NCBI GenBank assembly: GCA_049513055.1
Contig: JBEKWN010000026.1
Location: 5,993 to 69,992, forward strand
Length of the DNA: 64,000 nt
DNA from: UBA1163 sp049513055
GTDB lineage: Bacteria; Desulfobacterota; BSN033; UBA1163
Reading direction: 5' to 3'
Shown here: positions 18,457-27,424 of the stretch, piece by piece
Position numbering within the stretch: position 1 is the stretch's first letter
How the letters are laid out: the number at the start of each line of letters is the position of its first letter
Notes under the pieces: generated by a model
Databases searched by the model: none
The model's input: the letters and a program-made list of their open reading frames with translations, nothing else
Told to the model about the DNA's origin: nothing
Made by a program: the position numbers and the translations under genes

Positions 18457-19371
18457 ATGAAGAAGAAGGCGGGTAAAGACAGGAGAAAAGCTATGGAGAA
18501 GGTCTTGGTTGTGGGCGCAGGATTTATGGGATCAGGAATTGCTCAGGTTTCGGCCCAAGCAGGTTACCAGGTTCATCTGATGGATATCCAGGTTGCAATC
18601 ACGGACAGGGCCCTCAGGGATATTCGTTGGTCTGTGGAGAAGCTGGCGGCCAAGGGCCTTCTCAAGGAACCTTCCCAGAAAGTGCTTGCGCGGATTTCAC
18701 CGGAAAAAGATCTATCGAGCACCTCCAAGGCGGACTGGGTAATCGAAGCAGCTCTTGAAGTGGAGGAGTTGAAGCGTGGGATCTTTCAAGAACTGGATCG
18801 GATTTCCAGACCGGAGACTCCACTGGCCACGAATACTTCTTCCATACCCATTACTCGCCTTGCTGAAAATACAAAGCGACCGGAGAGGGTGCTGGGGTTG
18901 CATTTCTTCGGACCTGTGCCGCTGATGAGATTGGTAGAAGTAATCAAAGGAGAGAAAACTTCCCCGGAAATCTTCGAGCGAGGAGTGGCCTTTGTTCAAT
19001 CCCTGGGGAAAACCCCGGTCCGTGTGCAGCGCGATATCCCCTGCTTTGTGATGAACCGTATCTTCTCCGCGGCCTTCCGTGAGGCCGTTGACTTGGTTGA
19101 TCAAGGAATCGTCAGCCCCGAAGATGTGGATGTAGGCATGCGGCTCGGCTATGGGTGGAATGCTGGCCCTTTCGAAATCGCTGATAACGCTGGATTGGAT
19201 ACTTACGTCCGAATTGCGAAGACGATGAGGGCCCTGGGAGTGGATCACCTTGTATCCAGCTCAAACCTGATTGAACGGATGGTGATCGAAGGGCGTCTGG
19301 GCCGAAAGGTCGGAAAGGGTTTTTACAGATATTCCCCCGAAGGAAAACGACTGCCCTGGGAGAATAAGTAG
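18457..19371 (+). CDS. 3-hydroxyacyl-CoA dehydrogenase (stand-alone)
   Basis: This 304-residue NAD-dependent dehydrogenase has the dinucleotide motif GAGFMGSG at 20-27, the NTSS segment, GLHFFGPVPLM with the catalytic histidine and a C-terminal dimerisation domain with GFYRY. It resembles PaaH/Hbd enzymes. Two starts are possible: ATG 18457 after GGAGGAAG, or ATG 18493 after AGGAGAAAAG, the latter giving the usual MEKVLVVGAG beginning. It would oxidise the hydration product formed after the preceding dehydratase. Confidence 0.9.
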   Translation: MKKKAGKDRRKAMEKVLVVGAGFMGSGIAQVSAQAGYQVHLMDIQVAITDRALRDIRWSVEKLAAKGLLKEPSQKVLARISPEKDLSSTSKADWVIEAALEVEELKRGIFQELDRISRPETPLATNTSSIPITRLAENTKRPERVLGLHFFGPVPLMRLVEVIKGEKTSPEIFERGVAFVQSLGKTPVRVQRDIPCFVMNRIFSAAFREAVDLVDQGIVSPEDVDVGMRLGYGWNAGPFEIADNAGLDTYVRIAKTMRALGVDHLVSSSNLIERMVIEGRLGRKVGKGFYRYSPEGKRLPWENK

Positions 19372-19473
19372 GGACACAGCATGCCGTGCCCGTCCACGCG
19401 TGAAGCGTAATAAATAATTATTGCTCATTTTGCAGTGATGATTTTTCAGTGACCATTTGGAAGGAGGATGACC

Positions 19474-21258
19474 ATGGAACAGTTCATTAAGGGGGGAGCG
19501 TTTCTGATTGAATCGATCTTTCCTCAGGAGGTTTTCACCCCGGAGGACTTCAATGAAGAGCAACGGTTGATTGCGAAGGCAGTTACCGAATTTGTGGTAG
19601 GTGAAATTCAACCCGTGGCTGACGATATTGAAGAGAAGAAAGAGGGGCTCCTGTTAAGCCTCCTCAAGAAGGCCGGGGAGTTAGGGTTCCTTTCCGCAGA
19701 CATTCCAGAGGAGTATGGGGGACAGGATTTGGATAAGGTCAGTTCTCTCCTTGTCTGGGAGAAGATGGCCCAGGGAGGAGGTTCCTTCATGTCCTCGTTC
19801 GGGGCTCATACCGGAATTGGTTCTCTTCCCATTGTCTTCTTTGGAACCAAAGACCAGAAGAGACGTTATCTTCCCAAAATGGCCACAGGGGAGATCATTG
19901 GCGCCTATGCCCTGACTGAGCCCGAAGCAGGATCGGATGCCCTGAACTCTAAGACTACGGCAACTCTCAGCTCTGACGGAAAATATTACATTCTAAATGG
20001 TCAGAAGCAATTCATCACCAATGCCGGGATTGCCGGTACCTTCATCACCTATGCCAAAGTGGACGGAGAAAAATTCACCTCCTTCATCGTCGAGCGGAAT
20101 TTCGAAGGGGTCTCGCTCGATGAGGAAGAAAATAAGATGGGTGTGAAAGGCTCTTCTACTCGAGGAGTCATCTTCTCCGATGTCAAAGTTCCTGTAGAGA
20201 ATCTTCTCGGAGAGACTGGAAAGGGCCATATCGTGGCTTTGAACGTCCTGAATATTGCTCGTTTCAGCTTGGGTGCAGGTTGTCTGGGAGGGGCAAAGAG
20301 TGCCCTGCAGGAGGCAGTCACTTATGCCAAGAAGAGGGTTCAGTTCGGCAGGCCAATTGCCGAGTTCGGTCTGATCAAACACAAGATTTCGGAAATGGCA
20401 ATCCGGACCTTCGTCTCGGAGAGCATGGTTTACCGAACAGGAGGCCTGACCGATCTGATTCTCCGGCGCATCGACCGCCAGGCTGAAGATGTTGGGATCC
20501 AAATGGCAAAAGGGATTGAGGAGTATGCCATCGAAGACTCGATCAACAAGGTCTATTGTTCAGAGATGGCGGGTTATGTTGTAGATGAAGCCGTTCAGAT
20601 CCACGGAGGGTATGGGTATATTCATGATTATCCGGTTGAGCGGGGTTACAGGGATGAGCGGATTAACCGGATCTGGGAAGGGACGAACGAGATCAATCGC
20701 CTCCTGATCGTGGATATGTTGACGAAACGGGCCATGAAGAATCGCCTCCCCGTGCTTGCAGCAGCTCAGAAGGTGGCGAACGAACTCCTCACGCTTCGAC
20801 CGAAAGTGGAAATGGATGATGCGAAACTAACCTTACAGGCGGAAATGGTGGAGATGTCAAAAAAGATTGGTCTCCTTGTGGCCGGTGCTGCGGTTCAGAA
20901 GTATATGATGAAGTTGGGAGAACCAGCGGAAGAGGACATCGTGGGACTGATCAGTAATATAGTGATTGAGGTCTTCGCCATGGAAAGCGCGTTACTCCGA
21001 GCAATGAAGTCCATGGAGAAGTTTGGCGATGAAAAATCTCAGATCCAGAAGGCCATGGTAAAGGTCTATGTGAATGACGCCCTGGGTCGTGTGGAAGGTT
21101 TTGCGAAACAGGCCTTCGCTGCCATTGCCGAGGGCGATACGCTCAGGACACAGTTATCCGCTCTCAAGAAACTGACTCGTTTCACTCCAGTGAATACGAT
21201 TGCCTTGAGACGGGAAATCGCAGATTCAGTGATTAAAATGGGAAAATATCCATTTTAG
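19474..21258 (+). CDS. Acyl-CoA dehydrogenase, large form with C-terminal extension
   Basis: This protein of about 594 residues oxidises an acyl-CoA to the 2-enoyl-CoA, passing electrons to ETF. It contains the FAD-binding ALTEPEAGSDA segment, QFGRPIAEFG and RIWEGTNEINR with the catalytic-base glutamate in WEGT. An extra helical C-terminal domain of about 150 residues is typical of VLCAD-like forms. The second ATG (19474) was chosen because AAGGAGG ends six bases before it, whereas it abuts the first ATG at 19468. It is about 80 percent identical by eye to the dehydrogenase at 45990, and the two also share their leader sequence. Confidence 0.92.
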   Translation: MEQFIKGGAFLIESIFPQEVFTPEDFNEEQRLIAKAVTEFVVGEIQPVADDIEEKKEGLLLSLLKKAGELGFLSADIPEEYGGQDLDKVSSLLVWEKMAQGGGSFMSSFGAHTGIGSLPIVFFGTKDQKRRYLPKMATGEIIGAYALTEPEAGSDALNSKTTATLSSDGKYYILNGQKQFITNAGIAGTFITYAKVDGEKFTSFIVERNFEGVSLDEEENKMGVKGSSTRGVIFSDVKVPVENLLGETGKGHIVALNVLNIARFSLGAGCLGGAKSALQEAVTYAKKRVQFGRPIAEFGLIKHKISEMAIRTFVSESMVYRTGGLTDLILRRIDRQAEDVGIQMAKGIEEYAIEDSINKVYCSEMAGYVVDEAVQIHGGYGYIHDYPVERGYRDERINRIWEGTNEINRLLIVDMLTKRAMKNRLPVLAAAQKVANELLTLRPKVEMDDAKLTLQAEMVEMSKKIGLLVAGAAVQKYMMKLGEPAEEDIVGLISNIVIEVFAMESALLRAMKSMEKFGDEKSQIQKAMVKVYVNDALGRVEGFAKQAFAAIAEGDTLRTQLSALKKLTRFTPVNTIALRREIADSVIKMGKYPF

Positions 21259-21396
21259 CTTGACCTGTCTCCCGCAGGCCCTGAACCTAATATGGTACGG
21301 GGCAGGTAGAGATGCTCACCTCGGTGGAGATCGAGGAATTCTTTGCAAGTAATATTTCATAAATAATATCTTTCAGTATTAAAACAAGGAGGAAGG

Positions 21397-22599
21397 ATGA
21401 GAGACGTTGTGATTGCCGGATTTTTGAGAACTGCCCAATCCAGGTCCAGGCCCAATGATCCGCCCCGGGACTGGTTCTACAAACTGAGAGCTGATGAACT
21501 TCTGGCCAAACTCCTTCCCGAGGTGATTAAAAGAACAGGCGTTAAGGCTGAGGAGATCGATGATTTCATCGTAGGATCGTCCATCGGAGTGAATGAGCAG
21601 TGGGCTTATGGTGGTCGTACCCCCATTTGGCTGGCCAATTTGCCGGAGAAGATTGCCGCCAAGTTCGTCGACCAACAGTGCGGCTCATCCATGGCTGCCA
21701 TTCATATCGGCTTCATGGAAATTGCCATGGGTTTTGCAGACATCGTGATGGTTGGAGGAATGGAGCATATGACCCGGGTCCCCATGGGCGGAAGGCTATC
21801 GGAAATGGGAGCTATTTCTCTGAACATGCGCCTTTTTACAGAGCCGGCCTACAAGCACTGGGACATGATGACAGCCGTGAATATGGGGCTCACCGCGGAG
21901 AAGCTTTTTACGCAGAGGGAATTTACCAAGGAAGATATGGATCGCTGGGGGACTCGGTCCCATCAACTGGCTTCCAAGGCTTATAAGGAAGGGTTTTTCA
22001 AGGATGAAATCCTCCCGATCGAAGCCGAGCAGGCAGATGGAAAGATTTTGGTCGTGGATCGAGACCAGGCCGTTCGGGATGATGCGACGCTGGAGGGTAT
22101 GAAGGACCTCAAGCCAGCCTTTAAGCCGGATGGGGTCATCACGTCCGGGAATTCATCTCCCTTGAACGCCGCAGCATCCTCGATGATTCTGATGTCCAAG
22201 GAGACCGTTAAGGAGAAGGGGATCCAGCCCATGGCAACGATCCGCTCCATTGGATTCGCAGGAGTGGATCCTACTATCATGGGAGTGGGTCCTGTCCCTG
22301 CCAGCCGCATGGCTTTGGAGAAGGCGGGTTTGCAGGTTAAGGACATCGATTACTGGGAGATCAACGAGGCTTTTACAATCGTCGTCCTGAACTGCATCAA
22401 GGAACTGGGAATCGATCCAGACGGAGTTAATGTGATGGGCGGGGGCACGGCCATCGGGCATGCTTTGGGAGCAACGGGAATCCGCCTGGTGGGCACACTG
22501 GCCCGGATTTTGAGAGTCAAGGGTGGACGCTACGGTCTGGCTAACGCCTGCGTCGGAGGCGGGCAGGGGGTGGCTACCATCATTGAGAGAGAACCATGA
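21397..22599 (+). CDS. Thiolase (acetyl-CoA acyltransferase), copy 1
   Basis: This 400-residue thiolase has nucleophile C95 (QQCGSS), H355 in AIGHALGATG and the second cysteine C385 in NACVGGG. It cleaves a 3-oxoacyl-CoA or makes the reverse condensation. A near-identical copy lies at 23632 with an SDR gene between them. The ATG follows AAGGAGGAAGG. The conserved EQWAYGGR and AYKHWDMM segments are unlike the classical FadA and suggest a specialised substrate. Confidence 0.92.
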   Translation: MRDVVIAGFLRTAQSRSRPNDPPRDWFYKLRADELLAKLLPEVIKRTGVKAEEIDDFIVGSSIGVNEQWAYGGRTPIWLANLPEKIAAKFVDQQCGSSMAAIHIGFMEIAMGFADIVMVGGMEHMTRVPMGGRLSEMGAISLNMRLFTEPAYKHWDMMTAVNMGLTAEKLFTQREFTKEDMDRWGTRSHQLASKAYKEGFFKDEILPIEAEQADGKILVVDRDQAVRDDATLEGMKDLKPAFKPDGVITSGNSSPLNAAASSMILMSKETVKEKGIQPMATIRSIGFAGVDPTIMGVGPVPASRMALEKAGLQVKDIDYWEINEAFTIVVLNCIKELGIDPDGVNVMGGGTAIGHALGATGIRLVGTLARILRVKGGRYGLANACVGGGQGVATIIEREP

Positions 22600-22644
22600 T
22601 TGAGAAGTGCAAAAAACCTCATTCTCGCTAGGAGGTAACAAAGA

Positions 22645-23397
22645 ATGGACTTTTCTTTAAAAGATAAGGTCGCTCTGATCACCGGAGCCAGTCGGGGAAT
22701 TGGTGAAGCAACCGCTATAGGATTGGCCCAAGCAGGTGCTGACCTTGCCATCGTCAGCCGGAAACTCCCTGACCTGGAAAAGGTAGGGGAAGGGATAAAG
22801 AAATTAGGAAGGAAATGCCTTCCGGTACAGGCCCATCTGGGTAAGGTGGAGGAAATCAATCAGCTTGTTAAGAGAGTCCTGGAGGAATTCGGGAAGATCG
22901 ATATCTTGGTGAATAATGCCGCCACGAATCCTACGATGGCTTCGGCCATAGATGTTGACGAGCGCGCCTGGGATTCCATTATGAATCTCAATCTCAAGGG
23001 GTTATTTTTCCTTAGTCAGGCAGTCGCCAGGGTAATGAGGGAAAAAGGTGGAGGCAAAATTATCAATGTCTCCTCCGTCGCTGGGATTACCCCCGACATC
23101 TTACCTCTCTACTCCATAAGTAAAGCTGGCGTCAATATGGCCACAAAGGTAATGGCCCAGCAATGGTCGCGATATAATATCCGCGTGAACGCCATCGCGC
23201 CGGGCTTAACAAAAACTCGTTTCAGCGAAGCCCTCTGGAAAAATCCTGACATTCTCAAAATGGCGATGATTAAAACTCCCATGGGCCGGCCAGCCGAACC
23301 AGAAGAGATGGTGGGGGCCATTATTTACCTGGCCTCGGACGCTTCGAGTTATGTCACAGGCCAGATTATCGCCATAGACGGAGGAATTACGATATAA
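22645..23397 (+). CDS. Short-chain dehydrogenase/reductase
   Basis: This 250-residue SDR has TGASRGIG at 13-20, NNAA in place of the usual NNAG, SSVAG with the catalytic serine and YSISK with the tyrosine and lysine. It is probably a 3-oxoacyl-CoA or cyclic-alcohol dehydrogenase. It lies 45 bp after thiolase copy 1, with AGGAGG before its ATG, and is followed by a strong terminator. It is a paralogue of the SDR at 8970. Confidence 0.88.
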   Translation: MDFSLKDKVALITGASRGIGEATAIGLAQAGADLAIVSRKLPDLEKVGEGIKKLGRKCLPVQAHLGKVEEINQLVKRVLEEFGKIDILVNNAATNPTMASAIDVDERAWDSIMNLNLKGLFFLSQAVARVMREKGGGKIINVSSVAGITPDILPLYSISKAGVNMATKVMAQQWSRYNIRVNAIAPGLTKTRFSEALWKNPDILKMAMIKTPMGRPAEPEEMVGAIIYLASDASSYVTGQIIAIDGGITI

Positions 23398-23446
23398 CCT
23401 CCTGCAAAAAATATGCATTGGGGATTAACTTTCAAATTCCCTTAAT

Positions 23447-23466
23447 CCGCTTGGCAGCGGTTTTTT
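23447..23466 (+). terminator. Rho-independent terminator
   Basis: CCGCT-TGGC-AGCGG (23447-23460) is followed immediately by six T. It ends the TetR-to-SDR operon about 50 bp after the SDR stop. Confidence 0.8.
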
Positions 23467-23519
23467 GGCTTGCTATGATTCAAATTCGTGAGTTTCCAAT
23501 ATCGGACAGGAAAGAGTTC

Positions 23520-23615
23520 ACCCCGTTAGAAATTCCAGCGGGGATTAGACCCCGCAGGAACTATTCTAAACCCTAACTCAGCCGCAGAGCAGCGGGGTAT
23601 TATTTCTAACGGGGT
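23520..23615 (+). repeat. TIR repeat element, copy 1 (96 bp)
   Basis: Terminal inverted repeats ACCCCGTTAGAAAT (23520-23533) and ATTTCTAACGGGGT (23602-23615) are perfect over 14 bp. Inside is a hairpin TTCCAGCGGGG-ATTAGA-CCCCGCAGGAA and a second GC-rich hairpin around AGAGCAGCGGGG. The element ends 16 bp before the start of thiolase copy 2. Confidence 0.85.
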
Positions 23616-23631
23616 AAACGAGGAGGAAATA

Positions 23632-24834
23632 ATGAGAGAAGTAGTGATTGCGGGATTTTTAAGGACTGCCCAATCCAGGTCCAGACCCAATGATCCGGCT
23701 CGAGATTGGTTCCATAAACTTAGAGCTGATGAACTTCTGGCCAAACTCCTTCCCGAGGTGATTAAACGAACAGGGATTAAGGCCGAGGAGATTGACGATT
23801 TTATTGTTGGATCTGCTTATGGCGTAAACGAGCAGTGGAGTTATGGAGGCCGATTCCCGATTTTTTTAGCAAACCTGCCAGAGAAGATTCCGGCAAAATT
23901 CGTTGATCAGCAGTGCGGGTCTGGCATGGCCTGCCTCCATTTTGGGTTTCTCGAAATTGCAGCCGGCTTTGCAGACATCGTCATGATAGGAGGGATGGAA
24001 CATATGACCCGAGTTCCAATGTTCGGACCCTATCTGGTTAAGGGAGCTATCTCCCCGAATGAGCGTCTTTCCACAGATCCCGCCTACAAGCACTGGGATA
24101 TGGCAACCTCCACAAATATGGGGCTCACCGCAGAGAAACTTTTCACCCAGAGTGGATTGACCAGAGAAGATATGGATCGCTGGGGGGCTCGCGCTCATCA
24201 ACTCGCTTCCAAGGCTTATAAAGAAGGGTTTTTCAAAGACGAAATCCTCCCCATCAAAGCCGAGCAGGCAGACGGAAAGATTCTGGTCGTGGATCGAGAC
24301 CAGGCCGTTCGTGATGATGCGACGTTTGAAGGGATGAAGGATCTCAAACCAGCATTTAAACCGGATGGGGTTGTCACAGCTGGAAATTCCTCCCCCTTGA
24401 ACGCTGCCGCAGCTTCCATGATCCTGATGTCCAAGGAGACCGCTAAGAAAAAGGGAATCCAACCTATGGCGACCATCCGTTCTATTGGATTCGCAGGAGT
24501 GGACCCTACCATCATGGGGGTGGGTCCTATTCCTGCCAGCCACATGGCCCTGGAGAAGGCGGGTTTGCAAGTTAAGGATATCGATTATTGGGAAATTAAT
24601 GAGGCCTTCGCTATTGTTGCCTTGAACTGCATCAAAGAACTTGGAATCGATCCAGATCGAGTTAATGTGATGGGAGGAGGAACGGCTATCGGGCATGCTT
24701 TGGGAGCTACAGGAATCCGTCTGGTGGGCACACTGGCCCGGATTTTGGAAATCAAGAATGGACGCTATGGTCTGGCCAACGCCTGTGTCGGTGGTGGACA
24801 GGGAGTGGCCACCATCATTGAGAGAGAGCCGTAA
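23632..24834 (+). CDS. Thiolase (acetyl-CoA acyltransferase), copy 2
   Basis: This 400-residue protein has the same length as the thiolase at 21397, and most residues are identical. Catalytic C95, H355 and C385 are all kept. Differences cluster at residues 61-145 (for example MACLHFGFLEIAAGF and FGPYLVKGAISPN), close to the acyl pocket, so substrate range may have diverged. AGGAGG precedes the ATG. The stop codon abuts repeat copy 2 exactly. Confidence 0.92.
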   Translation: MREVVIAGFLRTAQSRSRPNDPARDWFHKLRADELLAKLLPEVIKRTGIKAEEIDDFIVGSAYGVNEQWSYGGRFPIFLANLPEKIPAKFVDQQCGSGMACLHFGFLEIAAGFADIVMIGGMEHMTRVPMFGPYLVKGAISPNERLSTDPAYKHWDMATSTNMGLTAEKLFTQSGLTREDMDRWGARAHQLASKAYKEGFFKDEILPIKAEQADGKILVVDRDQAVRDDATFEGMKDLKPAFKPDGVVTAGNSSPLNAAAASMILMSKETAKKKGIQPMATIRSIGFAGVDPTIMGVGPIPASHMALEKAGLQVKDIDYWEINEAFAIVALNCIKELGIDPDRVNVMGGGTAIGHALGATGIRLVGTLARILEIKNGRYGLANACVGGGQGVATIIEREP

Positions 24835-24939
24835 ACCCCGTTAGAAATTCCAGCGAGGCATTATACCTCGCCAGAATGATTATAAAACCTAACCGCGCTG
24901 CAGAGCAGCGGGGCATTGGGGCATTATTTCTAACGGGGT
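24835..24939 (+). repeat. TIR repeat element, copy 2 (105 bp)
   Basis: The same 14-bp terminal inverted repeats (24835-24848 and 24926-24939) enclose two internal hairpins, CAGCGAGG/CCTCGCC and CGCTGC-AGA-GCAGCG. It begins on the base after the thiolase copy 2 stop codon. The rest of the gap to 25101 is AT-rich, with a possible weak promoter starting TTGACC at 25022. Confidence 0.85.
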
Positions 24940-25101
24940 AAATTACGAAAGAATATAAACATATTATTTCAATTGATTTTTTTTTCAGATGAAAGTATAA
25001 AGGGGGCGATAGGTGGGTAATCTTGACCAATCAAGTCTACGATATGATTTTATATTCCCCTGCTTTAGTTCCCTAAATCTTAATCACCGGAGTGGAAACT
25101 T

Positions 25102-27243
25102 ATGAAAACAGATTACAGAACGATAAAAGTTGAACTCACACAAGGAGTCGCTATTCTAAGATTAAACAATCCGCCTGTTAATCAGCTTTCCAAGCCATTT
25201 GTAGAAGAAATGAGAGATGCCCTGATCTCAGCTTATGGAGACAACGAGGTGAAGGCTGTGATCCTCACCGGGACCGAGAAGAACTTTATTGCAGGCGCGG
25301 ACATCACAGAGATTCAGAAGGTAAAAGAAAGAGATTTTATTTTTCCACTGGTGATGGAGAACAACCGATTCCTCAATTCAATAGAACAAGGACCCAAGCC
25401 TGTCATTGCTGCCCTAAATGGAAACTGCCTCGGAGGGGGATTGGAGATCGCCATGGCCTCCCACTATCGAATTGCAGCAAAAGGAATACAGGTGGGGCAG
25501 CCAGAGGTCCAGATCGGTTTAATTCCTGGAGCTGGGGGAACACAAAGACTTCCCCGACTTGTGGGACTTCCTGATGCTCTGAAGATGATTGCAACAGGTC
25601 AGCCCATTTCGTCAGAAGAGGGATTGGAAAAAGGTTGCCTTGATGAGGTCGTTCCTCCGGAGTCTCTTCTGGAGAAAGCTTTGGAGGCTGCAAAGCGCTT
25701 CATATCCGGTGAATTAAATCATCGAGATCGAATGACGCGCCTAAGGAAGGATCGACTTCCAAACTTTGTCACGAAAAAAATGATTATCTCTTTCGCCAGG
25801 GGGGAGGCAGAGAAGAAAGGCAAGGGATATATTGCACCCTTCAAGGCCATTGAGGCCATGGAGCGGGGACTCTCTGACGATTTCGAGGCCGACCTGAAGA
25901 TCGAGGCCGAACTCTTCAGCGATTGTGCTGTGTCGGATGTGGCCAAGAACCTGATCGGGATTTTCCTCAACACCAGGGCTGCGGGAAAGCTTCCCAGAAT
26001 AAAAGGCGTGGAGCCACAAAAGATTAAGACCGTGGCCATGCTTGGAGGAGGAGCAATGGGCTCTGGCATCACAAACCTCCTCCTCAGCAATGGGTTCAAG
26101 ACCATCCTCTGGGATATCAATGATGAGGCCATCCAGAAAGGGCTATCCGCTATTCGAAAGACGTTTGCTTACCCAATAAAAATAGGGAAGATGACCCAGG
26201 AACAGCTCGATCGCATGATCCGTGATCGTATAACCACCACGACTTCCATTGATGACATGAAGCGCGCTGACCTGATCATCGAGGCCGTATTGGAGGATAT
26301 GAACATCAAACAAGGGATATGGAAAAAGCTTCAAGAGATCTGTCTGCCAGAGGTCACTTTTGCCACGAATACCTCAGCGCTTCCCATTACAGAAATGGCT
26401 TCCGTCCTGAAAGACCCAGGTCGGATGATCGGGCTTCACTTTTTTAATCCTGCGGAACGGATGCCATTGCTGGAGATCATCTGCGGAAAAAAGACATCGG
26501 ATGGGACATTGGCAACGAGTGTTGCCTTTGCGAGGGCGATACGCAAAGTGCCCATCGTGGTGAATGATGGTCCTGGCTTCTATGTATCGAGACAGCTTGG
26601 AGCCCTAATGGGCGAATCTACCTTCATGATAGACGAGGGAGTGGATGGAGCCCTTATTGAAGAAACGGTCCTCGATTTCGGAATGCCCATGGGACCGGCC
26701 ACGCTCAGCGACCTCACTGGCATTGACATCGGTTATCACGTGGGAAGGAATTTTGAGAAATCCTTTGGAGATCGCTGGAAGATGTCACCTATTTACGAGC
26801 TTGTTTACCAAACTGGTTTTTATGGTCGTAAGACTGGAGCGGGTTGGCTCGATTACAGTAGCGAGAAACCTGTCCCGAATCCAAAGGTTCAGGAGGTGAT
26901 CAAAAAATATTTAAAGGAAAAAGGGATAAAACCAAAAAAGTTGTCTCCTAAGGAAATCGTGGACCGGATGCTTGCCCGTGCTATTAACGAAGCTGCCTAT
27001 ATGATTCAGGAGGAAATCTGCGATAGACCCCAAGATATGGACTTGGCTGTTATCTATGGACTTGGATTTCCTCCATACCGCGGTGGCATTCTCCGTTATG
27101 CAGATGCCTGGGGGATACGCAATGTCTACGAGCATCTGTTGAAGTTGGAGAAAGAGCAGGGAGTCCGATTCAAATCCGCTTCTCTGCTTAAGGAGATGGC
27201 TGAGTCGGGACGCAATTTTTATGGGAAAGCGACGCTCTCTTGA
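25102..27243 (+). CDS. Fused enoyl-CoA hydratase/3-hydroxyacyl-CoA dehydrogenase, paralogue 2
   Basis: This 713-residue enzyme is collinear with the protein at 11834 and carries E115 and E135 of the hydratase site, GGGAMGSG of the NAD site and GLHFFNPAERM. About three quarters of the residues match the paralogue by eye. It follows thiolase copy 2, so hydration, oxidation and cleavage can run in order. The start ATG has a modest ribosome site (GGAGTGG). Confidence 0.93.
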   Translation: MKTDYRTIKVELTQGVAILRLNNPPVNQLSKPFVEEMRDALISAYGDNEVKAVILTGTEKNFIAGADITEIQKVKERDFIFPLVMENNRFLNSIEQGPKPVIAALNGNCLGGGLEIAMASHYRIAAKGIQVGQPEVQIGLIPGAGGTQRLPRLVGLPDALKMIATGQPISSEEGLEKGCLDEVVPPESLLEKALEAAKRFISGELNHRDRMTRLRKDRLPNFVTKKMIISFARGEAEKKGKGYIAPFKAIEAMERGLSDDFEADLKIEAELFSDCAVSDVAKNLIGIFLNTRAAGKLPRIKGVEPQKIKTVAMLGGGAMGSGITNLLLSNGFKTILWDINDEAIQKGLSAIRKTFAYPIKIGKMTQEQLDRMIRDRITTTTSIDDMKRADLIIEAVLEDMNIKQGIWKKLQEICLPEVTFATNTSALPITEMASVLKDPGRMIGLHFFNPAERMPLLEIICGKKTSDGTLATSVAFARAIRKVPIVVNDGPGFYVSRQLGALMGESTFMIDEGVDGALIEETVLDFGMPMGPATLSDLTGIDIGYHVGRNFEKSFGDRWKMSPIYELVYQTGFYGRKTGAGWLDYSSEKPVPNPKVQEVIKKYLKEKGIKPKKLSPKEIVDRMLARAINEAAYMIQEEICDRPQDMDLAVIYGLGFPPYRGGILRYADAWGIRNVYEHLLKLEKEQGVRFKSASLLKEMAESGRNFYGKATLS

Positions 27244-27261
27244 TCGCCTCGAAAATAACCT

Positions 27262-27351
27262 CCCCTCCCCTGGCGGGAGGGGATGATGGGGAGGGGGGAC
27301 CTAATGCGTTGTCCACCCCCACCCTGACCCTCCCCCCTCAGAGGGGGAGGG
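27262..27351 (+). repeat. Two G/C hairpins after the FadB-like gene
   Basis: CCCCTCCC-CTGGC-GGGAGGGG (27262-27282) and CCCTCCCCC-CTCAGA-GGGGGAGGG (27328-27351) are perfect 8- and 9-bp stems. They may stop transcription or protect the message end before the binding-protein gene. They match the GGGGAGGG-type intergenic repeats often seen in such genomes. Confidence 0.55.
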
Positions 27352-27424
27352 AAAATATATTGGAAAAATTTCAAATATCTTTGGCTAGTATTTTGAGCCA
27401 TCAAAAAGAAAGGAGGGTTTCAAA

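Noticed and set aside
23866..24696. Minus-strand open frame of 276 codons
   Set aside because: It is the complement of thiolase copy 2; composition and lack of a ribosome site show it is a shadow of a conserved gene.
23520..24939. Repeat copies 1 and 2 as a CRISPR-like array
   Set aside because: Units are about 100 bp, carry long inverted ends, are spaced by more than 1 kb with a gene between them and have no spacer structure.
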